Shown in pieces: positions 6,910-16,563 of a stretch of DNA of 47,209 bases. How positions within the stretch are numbered: the stretch's first letter is position 1; each line of letters opens with the position of its first letter. The notes beneath the pieces are model-generated. The model ran no database searches and had not been told where the DNA came from. It saw nothing but the letters and a program-made list of their open reading frames with translations. Source of the stretch: Eubacterium minutum ATCC 700079 (lineage in GTDB: Bacteria > Bacillota > Clostridia > Peptostreptococcales > Anaerovoracaceae); contig CP016202.1 of assembly GCA_003433295.1 (NCBI GenBank), forward strand, positions 1,836,732-1,883,940, given 5' to 3'. Both the position numbers and the translations under genes were made by a program.

Positions 6910-7772
6910 TCGTAATGGAAGATGTGGATATGAGAAAATACACGACTTTCAAAGCGGGCGGACGCGCAAGAAAGATGCTCGTCTGTGAATCCGAGCGGGA
7001 CGTTGCCGATGCGATTGAGGAAATCAAGGAAAAAAGAGAAAAATATATAGTGATAGGGAACGGCTCCAATATTTTGGTCAGGGATGCCGGCTTTGACGGA
7101 GTTGTCATAACGCTCGGGCAGGCATTTTCGAAGGTTGAAGTTGTCGGGGAGCGTATGGTCTGCGGTTCGCGCGCGCTGATGTCCGCCGTGGCAAAGAAAG
7201 CCGCGGAAAATGAACTTGCCGGATTTGAATTTGCCGGAGGAATACCGGGAAGCATAGGCGGAGCGTTTTTTATGAACGCGGGAGCATACGGAGGAGAAAT
7301 CAAAGACATTGCCGAGAGCGCGAGGGTGTTCTCCTGCAGAACGGGAGAGATTGAGATAATCGCGCGTGATGATATGGATTTTTCGTACAGGCACAGTTCT
7401 TTTCAGGAAAGCGGGGACATAATCCTTTCCGTGACGATTTCACTTGAGAAAGGCTCCGGAGATGAAATTTCCGCAAGGTTGAAAGAACTGCTGGACAGGA
7501 GAAATGCGGCTCAGCCGGTCAATTATCCGAGTGCGGGCAGTTTTTTCAAAAGGCCTGAAGGATATTTTGCGGGAAAGCTTATACAGGATGCGGGTATGAA
7601 AGGGGTATCGGTCGGTGGCGCGCAGGTATCCGAGAAGCATGCCGGATTCATAATAAACAAAGGAAATGCGACTGCGACGGATATAACGGATCTGATGGTT
7701 TTGGTTCAGGAAAGTGTATATAAAAAATTCGGTGTGAGGCTTGAGCCGGAGGTGAAGATAATTGGAGATTGA
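6906..7772 (+). CDS. murB: UDP-N-acetylenolpyruvoylglucosamine reductase
   Basis: FAD- and NADPH-dependent reduction of UDP-GlcNAc-enolpyruvate to UDP-MurNAc, an early cytoplasmic step of peptidoglycan synthesis. The 288 residues show YTTFKAGGRA and VIGNGSNILV (FAD binding), GIPGSIGGAFFMNAGAYGGE, YRHSSFQ, and NYPSAGSFFKRPEGYFAGKL, which carries the catalytic serine. It ends LEPEVKIIG with the conserved glutamate. The compact C-terminal region fits a type II MurB. It starts at the ATG overlapping the previous stop, and its end overlaps the TTG start of the PHP gene by 11 bases, so the run is one operon. Confidence 0.97.
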   Translation: MIVMEDVDMRKYTTFKAGGRARKMLVCESERDVADAIEEIKEKREKYIVIGNGSNILVRDAGFDGVVITLGQAFSKVEVVGERMVCGSRALMSAVAKKAAENELAGFEFAGGIPGSIGGAFFMNAGAYGGEIKDIAESARVFSCRTGEIEIIARDDMDFSYRHSSFQESGDIILSVTISLEKGSGDEISARLKELLDRRNAAQPVNYPSAGSFFKRPEGYFAGKLIQDAGMKGVSVGGAQVSEKHAGFIINKGNATATDITDLMVLVQESVYKKFGVRLEPEVKIIGD

Positions 7773-8529
7773 TTTTACCAAGTACAGGATGACTTTTGAT
7801 TACCACACCCACACGCTCTATTCTCCGGGCATCATAAAACCCCATGGAAAGGGTACGATGGAGCAGAATGTGCAGGCGGCGATCGCAAAAGGCCTTGAAG
7901 GTATCGCCATTTCGGATCACGGCCCGGGACATATGTTTTACGGGATGAAGCGAGAAAAGATCAATGAGATGCAGGATGAAATATTCAGACTCAGGAAGAA
8001 GTACCCGGAGATCGAAATCTATTTCAGCGTTGAAGCCAATGTGATTTTCAGGAAGAAAGGCACATGTCTTGACATAAAACCCGATGAAGCGGACTGCTTC
8101 GACTTTCTTCTGGCGGGCTATCATCTGGGCACGTCGCGCTCCAACATGATCGGAAACTGGTGTGACGAGCATAGACTGACATTCCCCAACGAACGCAGGA
8201 GACTTTTGAAAGAGAATACGTGGATGACTGTCAAGGCAATAAGAGAAAATAACATCAGGATTCTGACTCACCCGGGGGACAAGGGCAAGTTTGACATAGC
8301 GCTTATCGCAAGAGCATGCGCGGAAGAAGGGACATGGATGGAAATCAACAATTCACACAAGCACATGACGGTCGATGAAATAAAAATAGCGATGCGGGAA
8401 GACGTTGACTTCGTCATAGGAAGCGATGCGCATTCGCCGGAATGGGTCGGTTGTTTTGAAAAAGGACTTGAAAGAGCCTTTGAAGCGGGACTTCCGCTTG
8501 ACAGGATAGTCAATGTAGTGGAGAGATGA
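7762..8529 (+). CDS. PHP-domain phosphoesterase (YcdX-like)
   Basis: The 255-residue product is a single PHP domain. It has DYHTHTLYSPG (first His-x-His metal pair), AISDHGPGH, an acidic motif in YFSVEANV, ILTHPGDKG and IGSDAHSPEW near the end. Together these form the trinuclear metal site of hydrolases such as YcdX and HisK-type phosphatases. The substrate is not evident. The start is TTG at 7762, chosen because a perfect GGAGGTG lies seven bases upstream and no ATG fits. It shares the murB-rapZ operon; this gene neighbourhood recurs in Clostridia, but no functional link is established by the sequence. Confidence 0.85.
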   Translation: MEIDFTKYRMTFDYHTHTLYSPGIIKPHGKGTMEQNVQAAIAKGLEGIAISDHGPGHMFYGMKREKINEMQDEIFRLRKKYPEIEIYFSVEANVIFRKKGTCLDIKPDEADCFDFLLAGYHLGTSRSNMIGNWCDEHRLTFPNERRRLLKENTWMTVKAIRENNIRILTHPGDKGKFDIALIARACAEEGTWMEINNSHKHMTVDEIKIAMREDVDFVIGSDAHSPEWVGCFEKGLERAFEAGLPLDRIVNVVER

Positions 8530-8541
8530 GCGTGATTCTAA

Positions 8542-9438
8542 ATGGATTTGGAAATGGAAACCAACAACGGCAGAACGAAAAAAATAAAGGTGATCATCAT
8601 ATCCGGAATGTCGGGCGCCGGCAAAACGCATGCTGCGGACTGGTTTGAGGATCATGGATATTACTGTATAGACAACATGCCTCCGTCGCTGATAAAAAGT
8701 TTTCTTGAATTGTCGACGTTCAGGAGAATAAAGAGTATGCAAGCCGCGTTTGTCGTGGATATACGCAGCGATCAGTTTTTCAGCGGATTGAACGACACCA
8801 TAGATTATCTGAAGATGAGAGATGACATAGAGTTCAGCATTCTTTTTGTAGAAGCTTCGGATGCAACCCTGATAAAGAGATATAACGAGTCGAGGCGCCA
8901 CCACCCGCTTACTTACGGACGAACGAGTGAGGAGATAATCGAGCGTGAACGGCGCATGCTTGAGGAGCTGAAAGCGCGCTCAAATCACGTTATAGATACC
9001 ACAAACCTCAAGGTTTCGAATTTCAATCAGGTTATGGAAAAAATATTCGGTGAGGGCGGACAGGGAAGCAATCCGTTCGCGATAAATGTCATTTCGTTCG
9101 GATTTAAATACGGTCTGCCGCTGGAAACCGACATGATATTTGACGTCAGATTCATTCCCAATCCATATTACGTCAACAGTCTAAAGCGTCTGACCGGGAA
9201 CAACAAGAAAGTGCAACGGTATGTGCTGAGGCAGAAGGTATCGCAGGAGTTCATTCTCCAACTCAGGAAAATGATAGATACACTTGCGCCCTGCTACGTC
9301 AAAGAGGGCAAGAACCATCTTAATATAGCTTTCGGATGTACGGGCGGGCAGCACAGGTCGGTCACGCTGGCGAACGAGATGGGGAAGATATTCAGGGAGG
9401 CAGGTTACAGAGTAACCGTAGAACACAGAGAACTTTGA
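8542..9438 (+). CDS. rapZ: RapZ/YvcJ nucleotide-binding protein
   Basis: A 298-residue P-loop protein. GMSGAGKT lies at residues 22-29, DNMPPSLI and VDIRSDQFF follow, then FVEASDATLIKRYNESRRHHPL. The signature C-terminal domain contains FGFKYGLP, DVRFIPNPYYV and FGCTGGQHRSVTLANEM. RapZ of enterobacteria hands a small RNA to RNase E; in Firmicutes (YvcJ) the protein binds and hydrolyses nucleotides and affects competence. Here it is not followed by the usual yvcK-whiA pair but by unrelated genes. Start at ATG 8542; the ribosome site is weak, and the internal ATG at 8554 is possible. Confidence 0.93.
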   Translation: MDLEMETNNGRTKKIKVIIISGMSGAGKTHAADWFEDHGYYCIDNMPPSLIKSFLELSTFRRIKSMQAAFVVDIRSDQFFSGLNDTIDYLKMRDDIEFSILFVEASDATLIKRYNESRRHHPLTYGRTSEEIIERERRMLEELKARSNHVIDTTNLKVSNFNQVMEKIFGEGGQGSNPFAINVISFGFKYGLPLETDMIFDVRFIPNPYYVNSLKRLTGNNKKVQRYVLRQKVSQEFILQLRKMIDTLAPCYVKEGKNHLNIAFGCTGGQHRSVTLANEMGKIFREAGYRVTVEHREL

Positions 9439-9540
9439 ACCCGGAGGGTTGTAGAGTGAAGGGGGATTGTAGGTAGAGCAGTATGCAACTTTACGGTGCG
9501 GGAAACTTTATTGAAGGGGAATGCGATTTGTTCGATGCAT

Positions 9541-9753
9541 TCAGTTATCGTCCGTGTCGGGGACGTATTCCATTATGTCTTCGATTCTGCAGCCTAAAAT
9601 CGTACACAAGTCATTGACCGTGGTTGTGGTCAACGGTTTGTTTCTGCGGATTCTGTCCACTGTCGACGCACTTATCTTGTATTTGTGAATCAACTTGTAG
9701 GTGGAAATCCCTTTCTCTTTCATTGTCTTGCGCATTGGATCGTATTTTATCAT
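9541..9753 (-). CDS. Small XRE-family HTH regulator (YozG-like)
   Basis: A 70-residue protein that is essentially one Cro/C1-type helix-turn-helix domain: MIKYDPMRKTMKEKGISTYKL, then KISASTVDRIRRNKPLTTTTVNDLCTILGCRIEDIMEYV. The opening and the LCTILGCxxxDIMEY ending are characteristic of the YozG group of transcriptional regulators. The frame is open to a TTG at 9774, but the AGGA ribosome site fits ATG 9753. It is transcribed alone on the minus strand. The target is unknown; 9439-9540 on its far side holds nothing recognisable. Confidence 0.85.
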   Translation of the reverse strand: MIKYDPMRKTMKEKGISTYKLIHKYKISASTVDRIRRNKPLTTTTVNDLCTILGCRIEDIMEYVPDTDDN

Positions 9754-9997
9754 TTCATTGTTTCCTATAGTCAATAAAATTATAAAATAGCGACATCATA
9801 TTATGTATACTCCATAAAACGACCATAAATGCGCATATAAGAGAAGACGGGCTGAAGGAGAAAGTCTGCGCGATTCAGATAGTTAACATGCGGGATGCCA
9901 AGGAGATGCCCAAACTTCAAAAAAGACTCAACAAGCAACTGTTCAGGTATCTTATGGGTATGCGGAGCAAGGGGAAAAAATAGAAGCCGGGGATTTT
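9754..9997. other. Gap with a start-less coding remnant
   Basis: On the plus strand, 9826-9983 stays open in one frame and ends at TAG 9981-9983, encoding a lysine/arginine-rich tail (MPKLQKRLNKQLFRYLMGMR then SKGKK). There is no ATG with a ribosome site. The first in-frame ATG (9888) would leave only 31 residues. It may be the end of a decayed gene. The remainder carries the AT-rich promoter region of the minus-strand HTH gene. Confidence 0.3.
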
Positions 9998-10621
9998 ATG
10001 GAAATTGAATTTAAATATCAGGTTGAAAAGTCTGTCGCGGAAAAACTTTTTGAAGATGAAGCCGTGCTGAAGTTAAGGACCGGTTCTCCTCAGGTAAAGG
10101 AGATGCGGGCGGTATATTTTGATACGGTACATCAGGACATGAGCAAAAATAAGATGGCATTCAGGATAAGGAGTGAGAACGGTATAAATGTGGCGACCTT
10201 AAAGTGGTCGGGCGGCAGCATTGACGGGCTTCACATCAGAGAGGAAGCGAACCGCGCGCTTGATAGGCAAAAGACGGCGGAAAATCCGAGCATAGACATC
10301 TTCGCCGATTCTCCGGAAATATATGAAAAGCTGAAAAAGACGGTTGGAGGAAATTCTCTTGTATCAATAATGGAAACGAATTTTATACGCAGATACATGA
10401 TGCTCGACACGGGAAAATCAATAAGTGAGTTTTCTTTTGATTACGGAGAGATAATAGCGGGCGACAAGAAACTTCCCATATGCGAAATAGAAATAGAATT
10501 TGTCGAAGGCGAACGCGACGACTTTGTCAAACTCAGCGGGGGAATTGCGAAAAGATACGGTTTGACTCCGAGCGATGCGAGCAAATTTCAACGGGGAATG
10601 GACTTGCGGTGTTTACTTTAA
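9998..10621 (+). CDS. CYTH-domain protein (inorganic triphosphatase-like)
   Basis: The 207 residues form a single CYTH tunnel-fold domain. The N-terminal ExExK signature is EIEFKYQ (residues 2-8). RIRSENGINVATLKWSG and HIREEANR provide basic residues for triphosphate binding. FSFDYGEI and CEIEIEFVEGE supply acidic metal ligands on the opposing strands. Family members hydrolyse triphosphate, thiamine triphosphate or make cyclic AMP; bacterial stand-alone forms most often act as triphosphatases. The C-terminal region lacks a CHAD domain. The start ATG is preceded by a GGGG stretch. Substrate assignment is not possible from sequence. Confidence 0.85.
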   Translation: MEIEFKYQVEKSVAEKLFEDEAVLKLRTGSPQVKEMRAVYFDTVHQDMSKNKMAFRIRSENGINVATLKWSGGSIDGLHIREEANRALDRQKTAENPSIDIFADSPEIYEKLKKTVGGNSLVSIMETNFIRRYMMLDTGKSISEFSFDYGEIIAGDKKLPICEIEIEFVEGERDDFVKLSGGIAKRYGLTPSDASKFQRGMDLRCLL

Positions 10622-10640
10622 TTGCAAATGAGTATATAAT
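10612..10640 (+). promoter_or_regulatory. Putative tig promoter
   Basis: TTTACT (10612-10617), 17-bp spacer, TATAAT (10635-10640). It overlaps the end of the CYTH gene and would start a transcript ~48 nt before the tig ATG. Confidence 0.6.
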
Positions 10641-10694
10641 AATGTGGCTTGTTTGCGATTTTTACCAATCTATAAATCAGGAGGATATAAAAGG

Positions 10695-12125
10695 ATGAAA
10701 ACGACACTTGTTTCAAAGGAGAATAATGAAGCAAAATTTACTCTGGACTTTACGGCGGAGGAATTTGAAAATGCGGTAACAGAGGTTTACAAGAGGAACC
10801 GTAACCGTTTTTCAGTAAACGGCTTCAGAAAAGGCAAGGCGCCGAGAAGTATCATTGAGAAAAAATACGGAGAAGGGATTTTCTTTGAAGATGCCGTTAA
10901 CGATTTGTTCGGAAAGAATTATCCTCAGGCTGTCGACGAGCTTGATCTGGAAGTCATCGACAGTCCGAAAGCGGATTTCAGTGAGATTGGCAAGGGTAAA
11001 CCGCTCACGGTTACTTTAGATGTAAAACTTTTCCCTATAGTGGAAGTGAAGGATTACAAAGGAGTAGAGGTTGAACAGTTGAAAACCGAGGTTACGGACG
11101 AAGAGGTGGATGAAAGCATAGAAAACCTCAGAAAGAGAAACGCCCGCATGGTGGTGGTCGAAAGACCTGTTGAGAAAGACGACACGGTTATGCTCGATTA
11201 TGCCGGCTTTGTGGGTGACGAGCAGTTCGAAGGCGGAACCGCGGAAAATCAGGAACTGAAGATAGGATCCGGAAAGTTCATACCGGGATTTGAGGAACAG
11301 CTCGTGGGAGCGGTTGCCGGTGAAGAACGTGATGTAAAAGTCACATTCCCGGACGATTACGCGGAGAAATCGCTGGCGGGGAAAGAAGCGGTTTTCCACT
11401 GCAAAATAAACGAGATAAAGGAAGAGGAACTTCCCGAAGCGGATGATGAATTTGCAAAAGACGTGAGTGAATTTGACACACTCGAAGAACTTAAGGAAAA
11501 CACAAAGAAAGATATATTCAACCTGAAAGAAGACCGGGAAAAGAACCGCGTTAAAGATGAAGTCGTATCTATGGTTTACGAACTGAATGATATTGATGTG
11601 CCTAAATCGCTGATTGAAGAAGAAATCAGCCAGATGGCGCAGGAACTTGATCAGCAGCTTAAGTATCAGGGACTTTCACTTGAGCAGTATTGCCGTTTCA
11701 CCGGAAAGAGCATGCAGGACTTCAGGGATGATGTGCGTCGCGATGCGGAAAAGAGAGCGGGTACACGAATCGCACTCTTGTCGGTTGCTGCAGCCGAAAC
11801 CGTTGAAATCACGGAAGAAGAGTTGGATGCGGAATTCGATAATATGGCCAAACAGTACAATATGGCTAAGGATGAGATAAAGAAAATGCTCGATTCGAGC
11901 ATCAAACTGCTTAAAAAAGATCTTCTTGTGAAAAAGGTGATCGACATGCTTTACGATGAGGCAAAGGTCAAAGAAGTGGATTCACTTACGGCAAAAGAGG
12001 CGGATGAAGCCGGAAACGGAAAACCGGCGGAAGCAGCGGAAGATAAAGGTAAGGCAGGAGCAAAGAAAGCAAAGAAAAAGGCAGAAAATAAAGGGAAGTC
12101 CGGTACAGGAAAAGATACGGAATAG
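10695..12125 (+). CDS. tig: Trigger factor
   Basis: Ribosome-bound chaperone with peptidyl-prolyl isomerase activity. The N-terminal ribosome-binding domain carries the signature [20 protein letters not shown] (slightly altered GFRxGKxP loop). A central FKBP domain follows ([44 protein letters not shown]). The C-terminal helical arms include [12 protein letters not shown] and [20 protein letters not shown]. The product is 476 residues, about 45 longer than usual. The surplus is a lysine/alanine/glutamate-rich tail after [15 protein letters not shown] 10695 follows AGGAGG at 10 bases. It heads the clpP-clpX unit, a common arrangement linking folding and proteolysis. Confidence 0.96.
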   Translation: MKTTLVSKENNEAKFTLDFTAEEFENAVTEVYKRNRNRFSVNGFRKGKAPRSIIEKKYGEGIFFEDAVNDLFGKNYPQAVDELDLEVIDSPKADFSEIGKGKPLTVTLDVKLFPIVEVKDYKGVEVEQLKTEVTDEEVDESIENLRKRNARMVVVERPVEKDDTVMLDYAGFVGDEQFEGGTAENQELKIGSGKFIPGFEEQLVGAVAGEERDVKVTFPDDYAEKSLAGKEAVFHCKINEIKEEELPEADDEFAKDVSEFDTLEELKENTKKDIFNLKEDREKNRVKDEVVSMVYELNDIDVPKSLIEEEISQMAQELDQQLKYQGLSLEQYCRFTGKSMQDFRDDVRRDAEKRAGTRIALLSVAAAETVEITEEELDAEFDNMAKQYNMAKDEIKKMLDSSIKLLKKDLLVKKVIDMLYDEAKVKEVDSLTAKEADEAGNGKPAEAAEDKGKAGAKKAKKKAENKGKSGTGKDTE

Positions 12126-12142
12126 GAAGAGGGAGTATTTTC

Positions 12143-12724
12143 ATGGCATTGGTACCATACGTAATCGAGCAGACAAGTGGCGGAGAACGCAGTTACGATA
12201 TTTTTTCGCGACTTTTGAAGGACAGAATTATAATTCTGGGAGAAGAAGTAAACGATGCGATCGCAGGTCTGGTGACCGCGCAGCTTCTGTTCCTGGAAGC
12301 GGAGGATCCCGATAAGGATATAAGTATTTATATCAACAGTCCGGGCGGCTCGGTGACGGCGGGCATGGCTATATACGACACCATGAATTATATCAAACCT
12401 GATGTTTCCACGATATGCGTCGGTATGGCGGCGAGCATGGGGGCGTTCCTGTTATCTTCGGGAGCAAAAGGCAAACGATATGCCCTGCCGAATGCGGAGG
12501 TGCTCATTCATCAGCCTCTCGGCGGGGTCAGCGGACAGGCGTCGGACATAGAGATACATGCTCAGTGGATTTTAAAGACGAAAGATAAGCTTAACAGGAT
12601 TCTCAGTAAGAATACGGGGCAGCCGCTCAGGACGGTTACGAAAGATACAGACAGAGATAACATTATGGGGGCAAAAGAAGCCTGTGAATACGGGCTTATA
12701 GACAAGGTTATCGATTCCAGATAA
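12143..12724 (+). CDS. clpP: ATP-dependent Clp protease proteolytic subunit
   Basis: Serine peptidase forming the tetradecameric chamber of ClpXP. The catalytic triad is complete in this 193-residue protein: Ser98 in GMAASMGA, His123 in LIHQPLGG and Asp172 in TDRDN. The N-terminal [22 protein letters not shown] and the NSPGGSV oxyanion loop (residues 65-71) are standard. A short propeptide typical of the family is not apparent. It lies 17 bases after tig behind GGGAG, and 11 bases before clpX. Confidence 0.98.
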   Translation: MALVPYVIEQTSGGERSYDIFSRLLKDRIIILGEEVNDAIAGLVTAQLLFLEAEDPDKDISIYINSPGGSVTAGMAIYDTMNYIKPDVSTICVGMAASMGAFLLSSGAKGKRYALPNAEVLIHQPLGGVSGQASDIEIHAQWILKTKDKLNRILSKNTGQPLRTVTKDTDRDNIMGAKEACEYGLIDKVIDSR

Positions 12725-12735
12725 GAGGGTGACAG

Positions 12736-14007
12736 ATGGCGGATAATTTTAACGATGAAAAGAGAGAACTGAGATGTTCGTTTTGCGGCAAACCGCAGAG
12801 TCACACGCGTAGACTCATTGCGGGACCGGGCGTATTCATATGCGACGAATGCGTTGAAATGTTCTCTGATATAATAGATGAAGAGTTTAAGGCGGAATTT
12901 CCCGGCGAGGCTTCCGAACCCGATACCGGTGAGGAAAATCGCAAACTGAAATCTCCGGTAGAAATAAACGATACACTTTCCGACTATGTCATAGGTCAGG
13001 AAAAAGCTAAGAAAGCTCTGGCGGTTGCGGTCTACAATCACTACAAGAGAATCGACGGCATCAAAGGAAGCGAAGATGTCGAGGATGTGGAGATTCAGAA
13101 GAGCAATATCGTTATGATAGGTCCCACGGGATCGGGCAAGACTCTGCTTGCACAGACGCTGGCGAGGATACTCGACGTACCGTTTGCCATAGCTGATGCA
13201 ACAGCGCTTACGGAAGCCGGTTATGTGGGTGAAGATGTCGAGAATATTTTGTTGAGATTACTTCAGGCTGCCGACTATGACGTGGAAAAGGCGCAGCGAG
13301 GCATAATATATGTGGACGAAATCGACAAGATTTCCAGAAAGAGCGAGAATCCGTCTATTACGAGAGATGTCAGCGGAGAAGGAGTTCAGCAGGCTCTCCT
13401 GAAGATCTTGGAAGGCACGGTGGCGAACGTGCCGCCGCAGGGAGGGCGCAAACATCCGCACCAGGAGTTTATTCAGCTTGATACGACCAATATCCTGTTT
13501 ATCTGCGGAGGAGCTTTTGACGGCCTTGAGAAAATAATAAAAAGAAGGCTCGGAAGTAAAGTTATCGGCTTCAATTCCGAAAAGGGCGGAATTGAAGAAG
13601 AAAAGATAAACGTAGCCAATGACATCGAGCCTGAAGATCTGCTTAAATTCGGGCTTATACCGGAATTTATCGGGCGCCTGCCGGTAATCGTCACACTCAA
13701 CGAACTCGATGAAGACGCCTTGAAACGCATAATGACGGAACCGAAAAACGCTTTGGTAAAACAATACAGGAAGATGTTTGAGTTTGATGATGTGGAACTT
13801 GAGATTGAAGATGATGCGATCGAGGAAATCGCGAAAAAAGCCATCGAGCGAAAGACAGGGGCGCGAGGTCTCAGGAGCATATTTGAGAAGAGCATGCTCG
13901 ACATAATGTATGAGATTCCGTCCAGGGATGACATAGAAAAATGCATAATCACAAAAGAGACTATATCGGAAAACGACGATCCGAAGTTGGTATTGAGAGA
14001 AAAATAG
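12736..14007 (+). CDS. clpX: ATP-dependent Clp protease ATPase subunit ClpX
   Basis: AAA+ unfoldase that feeds substrates to ClpP. The 423-residue product has the N-terminal zinc-binding domain (Cys14, Cys17, Cys36, Cys39). The Walker A motif GPTGSGKT is near residues 129-136. Walker B IIYVDEID is near 190-196, followed by the pore loop region GYVGEDVE and the [19 protein letters not shown] block. The IGF loop (SKVIGFNS) that docks onto ClpP is present, and the sensor 2 GARGL sequence lies near the end. It is cotranscribed with clpP. Nothing odd. Confidence 0.98.
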   Translation: MADNFNDEKRELRCSFCGKPQSHTRRLIAGPGVFICDECVEMFSDIIDEEFKAEFPGEASEPDTGEENRKLKSPVEINDTLSDYVIGQEKAKKALAVAVYNHYKRIDGIKGSEDVEDVEIQKSNIVMIGPTGSGKTLLAQTLARILDVPFAIADATALTEAGYVGEDVENILLRLLQAADYDVEKAQRGIIYVDEIDKISRKSENPSITRDVSGEGVQQALLKILEGTVANVPPQGGRKHPHQEFIQLDTTNILFICGGAFDGLEKIIKRRLGSKVIGFNSEKGGIEEEKINVANDIEPEDLLKFGLIPEFIGRLPVIVTLNELDEDALKRIMTEPKNALVKQYRKMFEFDDVELEIEDDAIEEIAKKAIERKTGARGLRSIFEKSMLDIMYEIPSRDDIEKCIITKETISENDDPKLVLREK

Positions 14008-14019
14008 AAGAGGCATAGT

Positions 14020-14052
14020 CCTCATCTTGGTGAGGGCGACTGTGGTCGCCCT
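14020..14052 (+). terminator. Paired hairpins between clpX and lon
   Basis: Two overlapping hairpins are possible: CCTCA/TGAGG (about 14020-14035) and AGGGCGAC (14033-14040)/GTCGCCCT (14045-14052). They share the AGG bases, so they are mutually exclusive. Only a TTTGACTT follows the second, so termination would be weak. It may give partial read-through to lon. Confidence 0.4.
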
Positions 14053-14109
14053 TTGACTTAAGACAGAACGATTTTGCTTAGGCTTGAATATAGATTGGAG
14101 ATGATGGAG

Positions 14110-16563
14110 ATGGACGAGAATTTGAATATAAAAGACGAAAACATGTCGAAAGATATGCCTCATGTGAGCGATGAAAATAAGGATCGTGAGGCGCCTCACT
14201 ATGAGGTTCTTCCATGTATTCCGCTGCGCGGCGTGACGGTATTTCCGAACACGGTGGTGCATTTTGACGTGGGCAGGGAGAAATCCGTAAGAGCATTGGA
14301 AAGGGCGATGTCTTCCGACAAACTTCTGTTTGTTTCTACGCAGAAGGATGACAACATTTTGATTCCGACAAGCGACGACATATACGAGATAGGAACCATC
14401 GTCAGAATAAAACAGATGCTCAAGATTCAGGGCGATGCGGTCCGCGTTCTGGTGGAGGGCATCTCGCGGGGAGCAATCCTTGAGATGCTGAGTGCGGACA
14501 GTTTCTTCCCGGGAAGCGGCGAAAGAGGCAACGGCGACTTTTTCTCGGCCGCAATCCGCAGAATACCGGAAGACGCGACTGAGGACAACATATCTGTTGA
14601 AGACAAAGCCACCGTGAGAATTATAATGGATTCGTTCATGGGGTATGCGGCGCTTACTTCGCATGTCGCAGATGAAGTGGTGGATAAGATAATGTCGGTA
14701 AGCAGTCCCGTCGCGCTGGTCGATAAGATCGCAAATGAACTCATCGTGCCGCCGGCAAAAAAGCAAAAGATCTTGGAAGCCGTTGATTTTCATCTCAGAG
14801 CCGGAATTTTGTGTGAGATAATAGCTGAGGAAAATGAAATCGCCGTTGTTGAAAAACAGCTTGCGCATAAGGTCAAAGAAAACATCGACAAGGGTCAGAG
14901 AGAATATTATCTCAGGGAAAAACTCAAGGCCATACAGTCTGAACTCGGAACCGACGAAGATGTGGAAACCGAGAGCGTGGAATGGTTGGAGAAACTGGAC
15001 AAACTGAAGTTGGATAAGAAAACCGACGAGAAGATACGAAAGGAAATCGGCAAATTTGCAAAGATGATGCCCAACTCCGCAGAAAGTTCCGTGATAAGAA
15101 ATTACGTTGAGACGATTTTGGAACTGCCGTGGAGAAGCGCTTCCAAAGTGAATGGAGACCTCAAAAAAGCCGAAAAGATTTTGGAAGAAGATCATTACGG
15201 AATGGAAAAGATCAAAGAGCGCATTTTGGAATACCTTGCGGTAATAAAGCTTTCAAAAGCGATCAGAGGACCGATTCTGTGTCTGGTGGGACCTCCCGGA
15301 GTGGGTAAGACTTCCATTGCAAAATCCATTGCGAGAGCTACGGGCAGGGAGTTCATAAGAATGTCTTTGGGCGGTGTCAGGGACGAAGCTGAGATAAGAG
15401 GCCACAGGAGAACTTATATAGGAGCGATTCCGGGCAGGGTCATAAACGGGATCAAGGAAGCAGGGAAAAACAATCCTCTCTTCCTGTTTGATGAAATCGA
15501 CAAGATAGGCGCTGACTTCAAAGGCGACCCCGCGTCGGCGCTGCTTGAGGTGCTGGACCCGGAACAGAACAACACGTTTACCGACCATTTCCTTGAGATA
15601 CCTTTCGATTTGTCAAAGGTGATGTTCATAACGACGGCAAACGATGTGAGCACGATACCCGGACCTCTCCGCGACAGAATGGAGATAATCGACGTACCCG
15701 GATATACCAAGCAGGAAAAAGTAAAGATAGCAGAACGCTATCTCGTGCCTAAAGAGATAAAGGAAAACGGACTGAAGAAAGAAAACCTTAAAATATCTTC
15801 CAAGGCCATAGACGACATGATCGAGTACTATACGAGAGAGTCGGGCGTCCGGAACCTGCAGAGAAAGATTGCCGGAGTCTGCCGTAAGGTCGCAAAAAAG
15901 GTCGTTGTGGAAAAAGGCGGGAAGTACAGTGTCACGCAGAAAAACCTTGAAAAATATCTCAACAGGCACATATTCAAGTATGACGTGGTTGAGGGGGAAA
16001 ATCCCGTTGGAGTAACCACGGGTATGGCGTGGACACAGGTCGGAGGAGATACTTTAAAAATAGAAACGGTTCTGCTTTCCGGTACGGGAAAGGTAACTCT
16101 GACGGGACAACTTGGAGATGTCATGAAAGAGTCCGCCACAATCGGCGTAAGTTATGTGAGGAGCCTCGGAGACAAATACGGAATACCTGAGAATTTCTAC
16201 AAGGACAACGATATACACATACACGTTCCCGAGGGCGCGGTTCCAAAAGACGGACCGTCTGCCGGTGTGACGATGTGCACGGCGCTGATTTCCACGCTCA
16301 CCAATACGCCTGTGGACAGACAGGTCGCGATGACGGGCGAGGTCACTCTGAGAGGCAAGGTGCTTCCGGTAGGAGGCATAAGAGAGAAAGTTCTTGCGGC
16401 GCACAGAGCGGGAATCAAGAAAATACTGTTGCCGCGGGAGAATAAAAAAGACATCGACGATATACCGGCTTCCGTAAGAAAAGAACTGGAATTCGTTTTG
16501 CTCGACAATGTCGAGGAGGCGCTTGAAAACGCCCTTGTAAGGAGTGGACATGCTCAGAATTGA
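14110..16563 (+). CDS. lon: ATP-dependent protease La
   Basis: Cytoplasmic AAA+ serine protease for misfolded and regulatory proteins. The 817-residue product contains the N-terminal LAN domain (LPCIPLRGVTVFPN onward), a coiled-coil region (REYYLREKLKAIQSELG), the ATPase with Walker A GPPGVGKT (about residue 394) and LFDEIDK, and the proteolytic domain. The catalytic dyad is Ser717 (KDGPSAG) and Lys760 (GGIREKV), spaced 43 residues as in E. coli Lon. Start choice is uncertain: TTG 14074, ATG 14101, 14104 and 14110 are all in frame. ATG 14110 is preferred because GGAG lies nine bases upstream. Its end overlaps engB by 14 bases. Confidence 0.96.
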   Translation: MDENLNIKDENMSKDMPHVSDENKDREAPHYEVLPCIPLRGVTVFPNTVVHFDVGREKSVRALERAMSSDKLLFVSTQKDDNILIPTSDDIYEIGTIVRIKQMLKIQGDAVRVLVEGISRGAILEMLSADSFFPGSGERGNGDFFSAAIRRIPEDATEDNISVEDKATVRIIMDSFMGYAALTSHVADEVVDKIMSVSSPVALVDKIANELIVPPAKKQKILEAVDFHLRAGILCEIIAEENEIAVVEKQLAHKVKENIDKGQREYYLREKLKAIQSELGTDEDVETESVEWLEKLDKLKLDKKTDEKIRKEIGKFAKMMPNSAESSVIRNYVETILELPWRSASKVNGDLKKAEKILEEDHYGMEKIKERILEYLAVIKLSKAIRGPILCLVGPPGVGKTSIAKSIARATGREFIRMSLGGVRDEAEIRGHRRTYIGAIPGRVINGIKEAGKNNPLFLFDEIDKIGADFKGDPASALLEVLDPEQNNTFTDHFLEIPFDLSKVMFITTANDVSTIPGPLRDRMEIIDVPGYTKQEKVKIAERYLVPKEIKENGLKKENLKISSKAIDDMIEYYTRESGVRNLQRKIAGVCRKVAKKVVVEKGGKYSVTQKNLEKYLNRHIFKYDVVEGENPVGVTTGMAWTQVGGDTLKIETVLLSGTGKVTLTGQLGDVMKESATIGVSYVRSLGDKYGIPENFYKDNDIHIHVPEGAVPKDGPSAGVTMCTALISTLTNTPVDRQVAMTGEVTLRGKVLPVGGIREKVLAAHRAGIKKILLPRENKKDIDDIPASVRKELEFVLLDNVEEALENALVRSGHAQN

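Noticed and set aside
13258-15195. A 645-codon open frame on the minus strand across clpX and lon
   Set aside because: Both opposite-strand genes are certain, and the frame has no recognisable motifs or ribosome site. It mirrors their codon structure.
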